DNA from: Coniochaeta sp. PMI_546
Taxonomy: Eukaryota; Ascomycota; Sordariomycetes; Coniochaetales; Coniochaetaceae
Direction of reading: 5' to 3'
NCBI GenBank assembly: GCA_021432605.1
Contig: MU271160.1
Coordinates: 310,001 to 374,000, forward strand
Length of the DNA: 64,000 nucleotides
The notes beneath the pieces were generated by a model. The model was given only the letters and a program-made list of their open reading frames with translations. It did not search any database and was not told where the DNA came from. Shown piece after piece: positions 35,832 to 48,885 of the stretch; the stretch's first letter is position 1; every line of letters begins with the position of its first letter. The translations under genes and the position numbers were made by a program.

Positions 35832-38800
35832 AGCAGATCTGATTCAGAGTTATAAAAGCGCAAGCCAGACGCATAGCAACCCGTACCCAGAAAAGAACGA
35901 TCGGTCCTAACAGTAGGCTCCAGGTAGAAAGCTCTTTGGTAAAACAATCGGAAAGTGTCTGGTAATAACGAAGGGAAATAATCCGAGGGGGCCCGGGCGT
36001 GATCTCGGCGGGAAGGAGACTTAATCGAATCGCAAATATCCCCAGTCCCGTGTGTATGGCAGCAGTTCTAGTACCTAGTTCGAGGGTCGTATATCATGCC
36101 TCATTACGGAAGGGAAACTCGTCGACAATCGTTCAGCTACAAGTAATAGCAAATAACATAAAACCTGGATGCAAACGAAGGAAAGAACGTCAGCAAATGC
36201 ACACACTGGTGGAAGAAGAAAAGCTTGGGGGCTAGCAACATTTAGCAGGCAGGTAGTCTACTATAGGGAGGCACATAACAAGGAGGGAAGGGAGGCAGAC
36301 TACCGAACAGGGACTGGAAGCCGAGAGGGGTAAGATACGTAAGAAACAGAGGGAAACCCGAAATCGTTCGAGTTACCGGATAGAGAGAAATAGATGGACT
36401 ATTATCCGTTCGCAACAAGGGGATCTAGCAAGGAACTTGTAGCTGGACCAATCCTGGGGCCCCCGGGTGGTCTTAAGAGCGCAGATGATGACCGGGAGGA
36501 GGAATCCGTTGTTGGCAGGAGGAATCGGTAGATTTTTGGACCAGTCTTTGGAGGGCGGTCTGTGCTAGAGGTTGCTGGGATGGTGGTTGCAGTTTTGCGG
36601 TTTGCAGTTTGCTAACCCCGAGCAAGCGCTGAGCTCGTAACGTATCGTGCGTCGTCCTCCCAAGGATATCCTCAGTACTCGATAGGCGGCGCGTATAACG
36701 TTGTCGCGGGCGGTGGACTCTGCGTGAGCCACGAGATACCTGCCCTGTGTGCGCGACAATGTTCTAAAAAAGTCAAACGGTCTCACGTGTACTCGACTAA
36801 GTCCAAAGATGTTCTCCCTCGCTACACGAGAAGCTTGTGACTGGAGCCGTTGTGGGCAAAGGGTTGGCGACGACGCTGGCGCCCCGTAACAGCGAGGTTC
36901 CATCCACAGTAATCCTTCGCTACTATGGTATGCACAACAGGTGGAGCATCTGAGGCGCAGGTCAGCTAAGGTAAGGTACCCAACGCATCACCGACAGAAG
37001 GCTGCGTGCAGTGTAGTTCAGCATGTCAGAGCTCCAGGCCCAGTCCTACAAAAGCAATGGCTTCCCAAAGACGCGACGGAATATGCACTGAACAGATAGC
37101 GTTGTGGCTCCATCCCACAGACGAACTGACGGAGATCATTGGTAGATAGGCACTGCTGGTAGAGGTAGGTAGCGAAATCTCCACCAAGGAGAAGGCCGTC
37201 CGGCGTGCTTATGCTGGCTGTCCGATGATGTGCCTTTGCTGTTCGACGTTCGTATGTCATAGCACCCTCGGTACAAAGGACATGAGTTGACCAACCACTG
37301 AGGTTGACATGAGAGCTGCAATGCGAAGAAACGGGAGAGCTGCATGACATGAAATCATTGGATGAACAAAAAGCAAGAGCCTGAAACAGACATGCAAGAC
37401 CGATTCCATTAGTTGACATGTGGGTAGAATAGCTGTGACCGCTACTGAGGAGCATCTACCCTACATCTATATGACTCAAAAAGTTATGGCTTGCAGGAAG
37501 ACTGTAGGTCCAGGAGGTTTCGCAGCAATAGTCGCTGTGGTCTCTTTGTTTTGTCCGAGTTCTGTGGACAAAGCGACCGCAATAGACGGATGAACAATTT
37601 CCACCGCTACCTGGTAGACAGGTGCATAGGAGGAACACGCCGGTTTGCTGCACTTCTATTGTCCGAGTTCCTGCGCATGCGAGGCACAAGATACGGACAG
37701 TGGTCCGAGAATGGCAGTGTCACTCTCTCTGGCGAACAGCAGAGCTGAGGTGGAGTCAGATCAGCGGCACCCAGCTGCAGCTCCCCTGGAAAGATATAAC
37801 TGTGCAGGCTTTGACCTCATTTCAGACGCAGAACCGATGTCCACTCTGTCATCGAATTGGATAGAGCCTACCTTAGTCCAAGCCATCTGGACAGCTCAGA
37901 TACCATGGGATAGGGAAACTACAATGCCACCGCAAGATATCAGGATAGGCCCACTGGCGTTTGTGCGCGGACCTGTAATGGAAGGTGCAATCATCTACAC
38001 TGTGAACCGTACCTGCATCAGATGGCTCCACCTGAAGTGAGGGCGAGACGATGGAGACGACGGTAAGCATGCAGGATGAGAACTATTGTATAATGTGGGA
38101 ACATCTTTGCCCGAAGTCTTGTCAGTGCCCGTTACCAGACAATCTCGGGTCTTGGTGGATTGCGTGACCGAACCAACGATTGTCCAGAACTCTAGGTCAG
38201 CCAAGCGCCAGAGGAAACCAAGTTTCTTTTGAAAGGGTCGTACAAGCATCATGCTGGATCTGCAACTGTGTGAATTGGATACACTACGATAGCAGACAAA
38301 GGGAAACCCCTGATGTTGGACATTCCCATCGCCACTGTTGAATGACTGGAGGACAATGTTTCTCTCGTCTTGTTGGGAACTCTCGCACGTGGTCAGCTGC
38401 CGCTGCGATTGGCTCCTGTAACGAGGTTGACCTGATGCAATTCGCTCTATCCTTTTCTACGGCATACCGGTAACCCCCGAACTGCTCGACTCAATGAAGT
38501 CCGGAAGGTTTTGCGACCTTGGAAGCTCTTCGGTACTCTCATGTTCAGTATGCGGGATGATCTGCTGAGCAACGTCAGAAAGCATGGACGTAGGACTGGA
38601 CGATATTGTACGTACATAGTAAACGATCAGACCGTGAGAAGGCGACTGCCGTTTGACAGACGCAAAGTAAATTATCATGACGACTTGGCTTCCCAGTCAC
38701 TTATTGGACGCGAATCTCTACACCCAAAGGCTCCTTGACATGCGTCACAAGTGTATTGCTGGCCAATGCCCCGCGGAGGGGTTATCTCTCAAACAAAGCT

Positions 38801-40894
38801 TCAGAAGAACATGACAAGGCCCTCCTTCAGCTAAGCCACTACCTCAGTCATCGACGACGCCGAGATAAAGTCCGTCGTCAAAGCAGACAGGAATCCGCTC
38901 CATACATAGCGATTATTGGCCGGGACAATATGCTGCCCTCAGGGCAACGTAAATAAACTTTACACTATCCCAGGGTCCAGGGGCTGAATATGCAAGCACT
39001 TTAGATCCCTGTCTGACATCCCCGCAGGCTTGCCACAAGGCGACGACAGGGCGCCAACATGGACCCTCTTGACGACATAAAAGCCACGCATGAATGTACC
39101 GGAGATTAGATGATGGCGACTTTTGAGATCTCATCGCTGCCCAACCTTGAGAGCCGTCTTGCCGAGCGCTATCAGAAACAGTTTCTGGGTACATCCGATT
39201 GTTCCGCGCGAACGTTGCTGAAGACTGCTCATGACCGCAACTTCGCCCATACAGGAACCAGACGATATACACCCAATATGCAGGTCACCTAATATAGATA
39301 AACTCTATTCTCTCCTCGTTTTTGGAACAGATTTCTGTGCTACGTCTGGTTGAGTGATCATGATTAGGACATGTCTATCTCATCCCTGAATCTGACTTTA
39401 TGGCCGCGACTCACTTGGACCTGGATCTCGTTTCCTGGTAATCCATCATTATGCCGCCAGACTTTTCCGGGCCAGCACCTGTCCGATCCGGCCTTGTTCC
39501 CTGACGAACTAGGCTCTCTCAGCCGATTGAGCAGTCGAGAACATCCAAAATACGTATCCTGAACCTTGTAATCCGATGTTTATAGCTCCGAGCCATATGA
39601 ATCTCCACTCACCCCATCGCCTCTTCCTTATCACCCTCCGCAGTGGGGAGGTTGGCTAGCGGTGCCTATAGATGAGGGGGTTCCCACCTGCCCGGTAGAG
39701 GCAGCTGCCTCGTCACCATCAGGTCGTCTGCGGTTGCGTGATCATCAAGTGTTTGCTTAGCAGTCATTGGTTTTGCTGAACTCTCCGTTGACAGCGTGGT
39801 TTGAGGTGCTCTTGATTGAGCTTGTTCCGAGAAAGTGGTTCAAAGAGCTGACCAGATATATGTAACCTGCGTGTTGACGTCCACCGATTCTTCATAACGT
39901 AACGAAGCTATGACAATAGGCAGAGAGGACCTAATTCTGGCTACCTGGTCTAGATTCGCCGCCATGGCCCTGGCGGATCTCAGCGAGCTATGCAGCTACC
40001 TATGTACGCTCTCGGCAGTTGATGGTCCCCCGGGTGACATACCCCTGGCAGTAGTCCTTCCCCTTTTGATCCCGTGAACTGTGCTGTTACCGGGATAGAC
40101 TCGTGGCGTTTGTTTCGTTTACAGCTTTCCAATGTTCCTAGCCTCTTGGATCAGCCCGATATAGGACACAGCCGTCAAGGGCCAGCGTCGAACGATGTTG
40201 TAGACGCCTTGAACTATGGGCACGTAGCGGCGTTGCTGACGGCAATCATGCTGTTTAGTCGACCGATCCGTTTGGGCCTCCAAGACTCCTTTAATCGGCG
40301 CCTTCTTAACTCAGTGGGATCAAGCGCTCGAAGTCGTACAACGGCAGTACAAATCAGGAGAAAAGGTTGTGTAAATTCCATTTTGATCTAGGTAAGGTGA
40401 GAGTGGATTGAGGAGAGAAAGAGAAGAAGTTTCAAATTCATGAGCATGCAATAGAGGTTCTGGTATCTTTTGAGAGGCCCTGGCCCATTTCTCCCATTTC
40501 CGACATACTATCACCCAAGAGAAGACAAAGCACTGAAGATGCTCATGGACCATTTGGTAGTGATAGAATGACTTCGCTGGCTCATACGATGTTCTAGCAT
40601 CATACTCGGATATAACCTCCCCTACACCGTCCCCCAGACACGGCATATGGCCCGCCCACAGCACCTCCAGGGCCAGAAAGAGTGAAAGACATTAGGAATC
40701 TGCTCGTCGCCTGCGAGCCCCGTCGCACAACCCAAGCCCTTCAGTCCTCTAATGGTATTCGCCAGATAGCCCAGTTCATGTCACGTCGACGGTGAGTATG
40801 AAAGGTCGTAACGCATCTCAAGAATGAGAAGTGTTTCGTAAACAAAAGAAAGTAGAAAAGATCGTTACTTATAGTCATTAATGAAACGTGGCCA
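35832..40894. other. Five-kb spacer without recognised genes
   Basis: Upstream of the PHD gene and downstream of the Rua1-like gene. Open readings of up to 145 codons (37018-37455 minus, 37645-38040 plus) have no family features. AGGTAAGG-type motifs occur at 36966-36980 and 40388-40400. No tRNA or repeat seen. Confidence 0.5.
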
Positions 40895-43365
40895 TCAAAT
40901 CATATTCGAGAATCCTTCCAAGGGGCTGATGGTCTTCCTTGGTCGGGGTTGGTACGTAGGCTGCGGTATCTGGATGTTGAGCTGCGGATGCAGGTGCTGG
41001 GCCTGCTCGACCTGGAAACGGTGATGCTGCATTGGCGGCGGCTGCAAGTGGTTATGTTGTTGTTGTTGCTGCTGCTGAGCTTGCTGATGATGTTCCTGCT
41101 GCTGCTCCTGGTACCGTTGTAGCTGCCGCTGCTGTTCCTGCTGCTCCTGTTGCCTTTGTTGTTCGAGCTGCTGCGCTTGGTGCTCCTGGAGACTCTGCTG
41201 GCGCTGCTGTTCTTGCTGCTCCAACTGCTGATGCTGGTGCACTTGAGTAGACTGATGCGGCTGCTGCTGCGGCTGCTGTTGTTCATGCGGCTCCTGTTGC
41301 GGTGTTTGCTGCTGTTGCGGTGTTTGCTGCTGTTCTTGGTGTTGCTGTTGTTCTGGAACTGGATGCGCCTTTGCAGGAGTAGGTGTGTTTGCTACAGACA
41401 TGCTAGCAGGAGTCATCTGCGGCGTCAGGGGTTGCTGCTGATGCTGCGGCTCAACCTTTGGCCTTGCCATCGTTGAAGCTGCCAAGGCCCGCGTATGGCT
41501 GCTCTCCCTTCGCCGCTTAGGCGCATCCTTGATCTTCGGGTGCGTATGGCACTACAGGGACAACCGAGTTAGGGTCATGGCATATCTCTGCCAACAGAAT
41601 TATCGGAGAAGCTTACCTTGTACGCATGCCTGAACCAAGTAGTTCCCTTCTTCTTGCTGCTCACAAGCGCGATCCACTCGTTGCAGCTTCCGCATAGTCC
41701 CTCCCAGACATCAGGATTGCCGTCCATACGTCTCGTCTCCTGGGGCTCCTGGAACGGGTTTCCGGTCGCGGCACTGATGCCGTGAGTGAAGCTCTTGTCA
41801 TACCAGAAAGCCGAGTTCTTCAACACCAGCCACCTTCCCGGCTTGCAGATTCCACACCAGCCTTCGCGCTTGTTGCCATGACCGCGGACCCATTTAGGTG
41901 TGTATAGGTCGCCCTCAAATCTCAGTTCTTGTTCGTGAGGAACAAGGTCAGGGTCGGACGGGTTCATGTCCTCCGGCGGAGGTGGGACCTGCTCCTCATT
42001 CAGCGAGGCGTAGAGATCCGGCGGGTCTGAGAGATCTGTATAATGGCCATGCAGGGCGTGAGGATCCCCATTGCTTTGGAGCATCCGGAACAGGCCGTGC
42101 GAAAGTAGTGGAGGAGGTGGTTCAAACTGATGCGGATCCAGGTAGGGACCATGAGAGGGCAGTTGGGCCGGGAGAAGCATGCTGTTGCGGTGGAAAGCGG
42201 GCGCGTTGCTCATCAAGTACGGATGCTGCTGCGCCGCTTGTAGGTTGCCAAAGTTCAACGGAAGCTGATTATGAGCAATTGTTGGCGACGAGTGCCTCGA
42301 AGACATCCTGGCATGCGGGTTGAAGGTCTCGTGCGGGTGATGATAGATGAAGGGCGACGGTCGCCGGTTGGAGGCAGGAGCATAGGACCCGGTCGACCAG
42401 CGCTTGTTCCTTGCGCTTTCGACACTATACGGTGCCGATCTCATTCCGGGACGTGGAGACGGGGATGCTCGACCGCGACTCTGCGTCCTTACCAGCTCAG
42501 ATCTGCTTTGAGGGGTCATACGGGGCGACGCAACGGGAGAGAGCTGTGTCGAGGACATCAGTGAGTTCCTGTTCGAAGGGGGCGGGTAGTCTGAGCTGAA
42601 CGAAGGCGCATCTGACAGCGCAGCTGAAAAATCCTCGTAGGATGGCATGTCCGAAAGGCCGCCTGATGTCGACATTGTGAAGGATGAGCCGGACATTCTG
42701 CGAGGATTCAAGCTGCCGTCGAAGTTCATCGAGTCTCCTTCAAGGGGCTGACCAGGATAGCGTAGATCGAGGATGGGAATTGCTTCATCCGTGGTGTAGG
42801 CCTGGCCGATATTCATCTCGTTGTCAAGCCCGTGCATCTCCAAGCTATCTTCGCACGGCTTCTGCGTCCAGGTGTCTACTAGCACAGTTAGCCGAGTGCC
42901 TGTATAACCTTCTCTACTGACAGTCTCACTGTTGTCCATGGTTGTCGTCGGATAGAAGTCTTGGTGTACTGAGATTGGACGAGAGATCGCTTCGCTCGGA
43001 GCCTGCTGCATGGATACACTAGATGGGTCCCACGAAGGTATTCCTTCATATACATCACCGACGCAGTAAGAGAATCCTTCATGGATAGTTGCTGGCCGTG
43101 GTCGCATTCCTTGAGTGCTTGGTACCGTCCATGACCCTTGGGGTCCAGTCATTGACTCAGTTTTCACCGGCATCTCGCCTCCGTTCATGGTGACTATGGG
43201 GGGCGGGCGGGGAGGGGCCTCTCTTCTGAACTTGTTCGGGCTGTTGAAGGCAAAGGAGGGTGCCTGTATTTGTTGCCGTCTATATCATCTCAGTAAGCCC
43301 TTGGTGTTCCTGGTTCACTAGTAGAGACTTGGGGAGACGTACAGCTGTGCTTGACCGACGTCCAT
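40895..43365 (-). CDS. Rua1-C zinc-binding transcription regulator with poly-Gln tail
   Basis: Exons 43365-43343, 43279-41617, 41551-40895; 780 residues. The ATG at 43365 sits in an ACCATGG context; another in-frame ATG lies two codons upstream. Residues about 450-575 match the C-terminal domain of the smut regulator Rua1: GWCGICKPGRW, then a second CxxC in LCGSCNEW, then HAYKCHTH, giving probable zinc ligands C483, C486, C537, C540, H559, C563 and H566. Intron 2 (65 bp) splits the domain exactly before C563. The central part is Ser/Pro-rich with MSGSSFTMSTSGGLSDMPSY. The last 180 residues are a Gln/His/Pro-rich low-complexity tail with Q runs of up to eight. Rua1 activates ustilagic acid genes in Ustilago; the target here is unknown. 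A nuclear DNA-binding role is inferred. Confidence 0.85.
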
Positions 43366-46300
43366 GGTCATAAGCCAGGATGTGAAGGAGTGTGTGGTTA
43401 ATCTATTGTTAACCGGAAGCTGGGGGGAAAGCGGCCACGAGTAGTTAGCATTGATACACGGACGGGAATGATCCATGGTGATAAGTGGCACCCGGCTGGT
43501 GGCTCCACCTTGACATCGTAGCGACGAGTGTATCATCGATGAGCATCCGGTGATCTTGTAACTTACTCGGGTCTTAGGACGCGCAATGGCCAGGCGCGAA
43601 CGTTGAATTGGCGAAATTCTCCGACAGTTCTTACAATAAGTGAGGAGGCACTTGAGCCTTTGTCAACGGTCGGTAGGAAAGGAGTGTGTGTATTGGGGTT
43701 ATAGTCTTAAACCCTCGATGTTGCCTATGAAACGTGCAAGGACCGTGGAGCCGCAAGACGAGAAGGGAGAGTGTTTTGCGAGGGCGATGGGATGGATATT
43801 AATGGAAAGGGTGACAAGGGCGACGGTTGGTCAGGTCCGCCTCGAGTGGTGGGTATCAAAGGAATGTGGTGGATTTGTGTGGTGTAAGTCCGACTAACTC
43901 TTCGAATCGGCTACCGTTGCTGGTGCTGGCTGTCCAAGTGGGAAGAGAAACCAGCTCTTGGTATATTATAGCCCAGTGTTTGATATCAGAAGGAAGGACA
44001 GGAGAGGGGAAATGGAATAGTTTAACGGGCCAGCAAAAAGGAGTGACTGGCAGTGGAAGAATGCGCAAGGCAGAGCATGTGGTGTGGACGAGGGAGTGGG
44101 ACGAGGCAAAAGAGGAGCGAAGAGAGCCAGAAGTGAGGGGCGGTGCAAAGGACCCTGGGGGTATAAAAGAAAGTACCCGTGGTAAGAGGCGTCATCCATC
44201 GAGGAGGTCTGACAGTTCAGCACGGTCAGGTTCGGAACGTCGGTAGGAGCTAAGCCGGAGTTCCCTGATACAAGAGTGACTTGGAGTCTGTGAACTTGGT
44301 GGAGAGTGTGGACAGGTGGTGTGCGAGAACATGCTTGGCCTGGTCGGAATGGGAAAGGCTGCAAGGATGTCGAACGACATGGCCCGGGGTTACATCTTCC
44401 TCGAGAGCGACCGTTGAGGTGTGTGGCAGCACTGGGCACACTCCTAGCTCATCAAGTAGCAGAGCAAGATGCCGATGAACCATAAATGGCATGGTTTGCA
44501 TCGAGACAGCTTCTTTTCGAGCAAATAAGAGATGACAAGGGGTTGACCATGATTCTAAATCGTGTGTAAAAGCCCACTTTGGGAACTACCGTTTGGTATT
44601 ATGAAGGCATGTTAAGTGGGGAAACGACATTGGAAGTGAAGGGAAAGGAACGCTTGTTCCCCACGATATTCGAAATAGGGCCTAGTGTTTCTCGGAAACA
44701 GAGACCAGGAGTTAAAGAGAAACTGAGATCCATCGTACACCTGCAGGGTGCGCTCTTCCGTTGGCCGACCTTGTCAAGCGCACGCAAGGGGGGGGTTATT
44801 CGTCAACTCACACCGTCAGGAAGAGATACCGAGGAGGTGGCTTGTCTCGACTCCATGCTTCATGGACCACGCTAGTACATAGTATACAGGCCAAGCTGAC
44901 GGAGAGTTGGACACAGATGAGGCAACCAGAAATCTCTCCGAATGGGGCGAACAGACCAACAGGCCCATTTTGGCCCAGACCAGACCAGGATTCTTCTCAC
45001 ACAGACGAAGCTCAAGTCTCGTATGACACCAACATTGCTGGTGTACGAGTGTCAGTCTCTCCAGGCAACCTGGGACAAGCCGTTCTGCACCGTAAATCTG
45101 TCGTAGGTTATTTACAGTCGCAGGCATACGGTCGAAACTGTAAACTTGACATTTACCCACGGCCAATGAATGACTCGTCGATGAAGATCACGGTCGAGCA
45201 TGTCTGGCGCGAGAGCATCTTACACCGGCCTCTGTTTGGGGATCAGGGTGCAAGTTTTACACTCAGGATCCGTCGCCGGCACCCCCGCCTCTCTCTGGTC
45301 AAGTGCTGGGTCACCCCGCAACGATGGACATCTGAACCAAAAGATCCAGACACTTGGCCACAAGTGAGTGAAAGGGTTCACTGAAGCACCGTGGAAAGCA
45401 AGCCCACATATCACGACGCAGACGGAAGGGTGCATCTGCCAGTCGCAGCAGAGAGAGCCACCGAGGCACGCGTCAGCTCAAACACCGTCTTCAAATTCCT
45501 CTCTATTGCAGACAACGAACAGCGAAACAGCGGTTTATCCGGAGCCACGCTGGCAGCGCCACATTGAGGGAGCCGAAGGCCGTAGGTAGCCATTCTGGAA
45601 CCGGATACTGCAAGCGATCCTGCAGAAATGCCTCTGGATCAGGGAGAAGGGCAACCGACTATCTCGTGCTGCTTGTCAGGAACATACGTGACAGACGGGG
45701 ACGCGTTAGTAGGAGCCAAGCCCAAAGATTGATTCCCAGTCGAGTCCAAGTCGCGATTGGGAGGCCGGATACAGCATCTAACCACAAAAGTCCGGCATTC
45801 CGACAGTCGGGCAGAAGAGAGGGTATAGCAAAGGACTGTGAGGGTATAGCGAAACTCGCCGACCCAGAACCGACAGAGGATTCGTTGAACAGGTGTCGTT
45901 GGAAAAGTCAGGTTCAGCACGGGGCAAGTGCGTTTGAGGTTGACTTTTAGCTTGGTCGCGGCGCGTCTTGATTCGAAGGTGAGGTAAGCGGCTGCAGGGG
46001 CAAAATGCAGCCCCACCTTCCCCACCAAGTGCTGAGAGCCAAGATGATTGGATGGGGATGGGACGGCCTGGGCCCGTGGAGGGCTGAGCAGGGGGCCGGA
46101 TGGACCCGAGCAGGGTTAGGGTGGTTTGTGGAGGGGCTGAGCAGGGGTCAAGTCTTGTCTCAGATCTGTCACAGAACGGGCAGTCCTTGTCTCGCGTTTT
46201 ACTGTGGTAACCCCTCTCTTTTCCTTCAAGTTGTGTTGTCTTGAATATCGATTTCAACTTTCTCATCAACCCTCTATACTACACGTGGCCGGTTCAAGCT

Positions 46301-46885
46301 TGTTGCCTTGTTGCGTTGGTGACCAACGATCAGTCATATGCATGTCCTCCGCCTTCGCTCACCCTCGGTGCCGCTGTCAGGTTGTGATAACCCAATTGGA
46401 CATGTCTTGATGCGGCAACCGCGCCATTCCTGTCATTCATATCGAGGGTTCCATCCTCCATGTACCTACTCCTCAATCTGTGTTTCGATTTCCAAGCGTG
46501 TACGAGACGTGATACGACGGATCGTGGTTTCCAGTCAGCGCTCCATTTCTATCTTTGTCCTCTCCTTGACTCGATGTTTTCACGATCTTGGCATGTTTGA
46601 CAGTGATCTGCAACCGATGCCCTGGAAATCTTGTTTCCGCTTCTCGCTCGGGTCATGGACCGACTCGCGAGTTTCTCTCTCACGCACGTTGCGGTCTCTT
46701 CCTTGATACGCATCTGCTGCCCTTTGATCAGGGCCACTTCGATACTGACAGGGTTTTGCGAATATCCCTCTGGGACTGGTAGTGCTCGGAGAAAAATTGG
46801 CTTTTGGAGGGATCTGTTCAGCCTAGTGTAGCTCCGCCACCCGCTCACCCGATTGGCATTAATCCTCGTTCTATCGCCGTCCATC

Positions 46886-46895
46886 TACACGTGTA
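46886..46895. promoter_or_regulatory. TACACGTGTA palindrome, copy 3
   Basis: Exact copy in the spacer upstream of the Rua1-like gene, 933 bp before copy 4. Confidence 0.35.
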
Positions 46896-47818
46896 CGCTG
46901 TATGGACACAATCAGGACAATCAAGTGGGCATGCTGTCCAAGTCCATGTTGGACTGTGGCGTTGTCCCGCTTATCTCTATGCCGGAGATGCTCGCATTGG
47001 GCAAGGCTGCTATTATAAGATGTTCGGGTTATCGATCAGACAAGGACCTTCACTTACACGTATGTTGGCAGTAGAGGAAAAGAAGTCACCCCCGAGCGGC
47101 AAGCCGCGGGGCCGGAGTGCGTCCTTTGGTTCTCCTGTAGTCGGTAGTGCCGTCGTTCCAATGTCACCAGTCAGCATCGTGATTGGATGAGCGCTGAACA
47201 TGAATGATGGTCCGTCCGTACCTGCATCTATATCGCATTGTCTCAAGATCAACTACAGAATGAGTCTGCCTACATTTGCACACCTACACGTACACCACAG
47301 ATTACAGCTACCAGTCTATTCTCCACATCGTTGCCTAGCTCTCCCATGACCTCATCTTAGCAAGACCTTGCCACGGACGCACAGACAACAGATGGAGAGT
47401 GCAAAGATTGCTTCCACGGCTTCGATGAAGTTGTTCTGTGGGGCATTCTCCGGAGCGCCCGCGGCAGCGTAAGGAACGCCCTGCTTCCCGAGCGCATGAC
47501 AACGTCCGCTCTTTTGGGAAATTACTCGTTCTTTAGCCGTCGACCGCGGTCTATATCTCGGCTCTTATGCAAATCACCAAACCAATGATGACGACGTGAT
47601 CATCTCCACTGAGGCTGCGGCAGCCCCCCGGCTTGGGAAATGTGCCAGGGATCTAAAGATGTCACGCGAGAACGACTTTGTGAGGATAACGCGGCCAAGA
47701 CAGATTGACGAATTCCGTGTCTGTTCACGCGTAAAGTGCCTAGGACGGCAAGACCAGAAAATGGATATTGAAGTCCGCTCCTTTTGCAGACATCCCCAAA
47801 AAAAAACCCCAAAATTCG

Positions 47819-47828
47819 TACACGTGTA
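47819..47828. promoter_or_regulatory. TACACGTGTA palindrome, copy 4
   Basis: Here the symmetry extends to 12 bp, GTACACGTGTAC (47818-47829). It lies in the 3' flank of the Pro/Ala-rich gene, preceded by a run of nine A. Confidence 0.35.
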
Positions 47829-47904
47829 CAGGCAAAGCAATTTGTTCCATGTAGAGCACATCCCCGTGGCCCCGGATTCCGCTTACAGGCCGAGGTCTAA
47901 CCAC

Positions 47905-47938
47905 GGCATCCAAAGACTCGAGGCATCCAAAGACTCGG
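47905..47938. repeat. 17-bp direct tandem duplication
   Basis: Two copies of GGCATCCAAAGACTCG followed by A or G, in non-coding DNA. Confidence 0.9.
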
Positions 47939-48150
47939 GTGGAAAGCTCGCTTCGGTTCTTTCTTTCTTTGCTACCTCCAAGCAGACTATCACCTGTTCC
48001 TATCACGTGTTTCCTGTCAAACCTTCACCGGCCCATGGCTTGTGATTTTGCGACTCTGATATGCTGGAAAGCTCGGGAGTTCCTCGAGCAGCAAGCCATC
48101 GCCAAGGACCCGACCATCGTCAGCAGGTGTCAGACGCTCAACAAAACCCC

Positions 48151-48885
48151 TCAGTCCTTCTTGTTGATCCTCCGCCAGACCTCGTTCTCGGCGGCGGAGA
48201 GCTTGTCCCCAGCGGCCTGAGCCCACTTTCTAGCCGCATTCCAAACTCCCTCTTCACTCTCGTCATCAGCCCCCGGATTACCGGCGCCCCAGCCTGACGA
48301 GGAGTGAGTGGCAGCATATTGCCCTTCTCTCTGACTGCTGGTGAATTGATCCGCGTTGATATCTTGTTGGTAACCCGGAGGATGTGCGGTGTCTGCCTGG
48401 CCGGCGCTGTAGGGCACAGCGAAGGCCGTTGACGTTCCTCGCTGGGCCTGTGGGACCGTAGGAGCCGGAATAGACATCTGGTGCGGATAGGTGGATGTGG
48501 CTGGCTGGCCGTGTCCGGGGAGTCTTGGTGGTTCTGTCACCGTTGCAGGCGGGGGTCCTGATGCCGCAGTTCGGGCTGTTGCACCGGGGGCGGTCGGCAC
48601 GGCTCCGGGCTGTGGAGGTGGCGGACCATGATAGTCCGAACTGCTAGTTGGTGTTGGCTGTAAAGGAGTATATTGTCGACTAGAAGGTGCTGCGGTTACA
48701 GCAGGTAAGGACGGAACTGCGCCAGGTTGGGCTGCTGGATATCCTCGTTGCTCTTCAGTCGACGCGGCTGCAGTTGTGGCCGGCTGTGGGCCGACCTTCT
48801 CTGATTCTGCGGCTGTCTGTGGCGTTACGCCATCCGCCTTTGCGGCGTTGATGGGACTCTTGGTGTATATGGGAATTGGCGGCAT
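48151..48885 (-). CDS. Pro/Ala-rich hypothetical protein
   Basis: A single exon of 244 residues starts at the ATG at 48885, MPPIPIYTKSPINAAKADGV. I chose this start because the open frame upstream lacks a better ATG and the N-terminal segment looks like the conserved start of related fungal proteins I recall only as hypothetical. Residues 25-205 are low-complexity, rich in Pro, Ala, Thr and Gln. The last 35 residues, from EEGVWNAARKWAQAAGDKLS to WRRINKKD, form a likely amphipathic helix and are the other part that looks conserved. There is no signal peptide or membrane span. Function unknown. It is divergent from arp8, with 764 bp between the starts. Confidence 0.7.
   Translation of the reverse strand: MPPIPIYTKSPINAAKADGVTPQTAAESEKVGPQPATTAAASTEEQRGYPAAQPGAVPSLPAVTAAPSSRQYTPLQPTPTSSSDYHGPPPPQPGAVPTAPGATARTAASGPPPATVTEPPRLPGHGQPATSTYPHQMSIPAPTVPQAQRGTSTAFAVPYSAGQADTAHPPGYQQDINADQFTSSQREGQYAATHSSSGWGAGNPGADDESEEGVWNAARKWAQAAGDKLSAAENEVWRRINKKD

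Larger units (their letters stand above)
43366..48150. other. Long upstream region of the Rua1-like gene
   Basis: 4.8 kb without a recognised gene. The 0.8 kb next to the start is GA-rich on the plus strand, hence C/T-rich on the transcribed strand, as in a leader. A plus-strand TATAAAAG at about 44163 has no evident gene behind it. The longest reading is 44761-45384 plus (207 codons, no ATG near its start, no motif). Confidence 0.5.

Noticed and set aside
44163-44170. TATAAAAG as a promoter of a hidden plus-strand gene
   Set aside because: No supported coding sequence follows; kept only as a remark in the spacer description.
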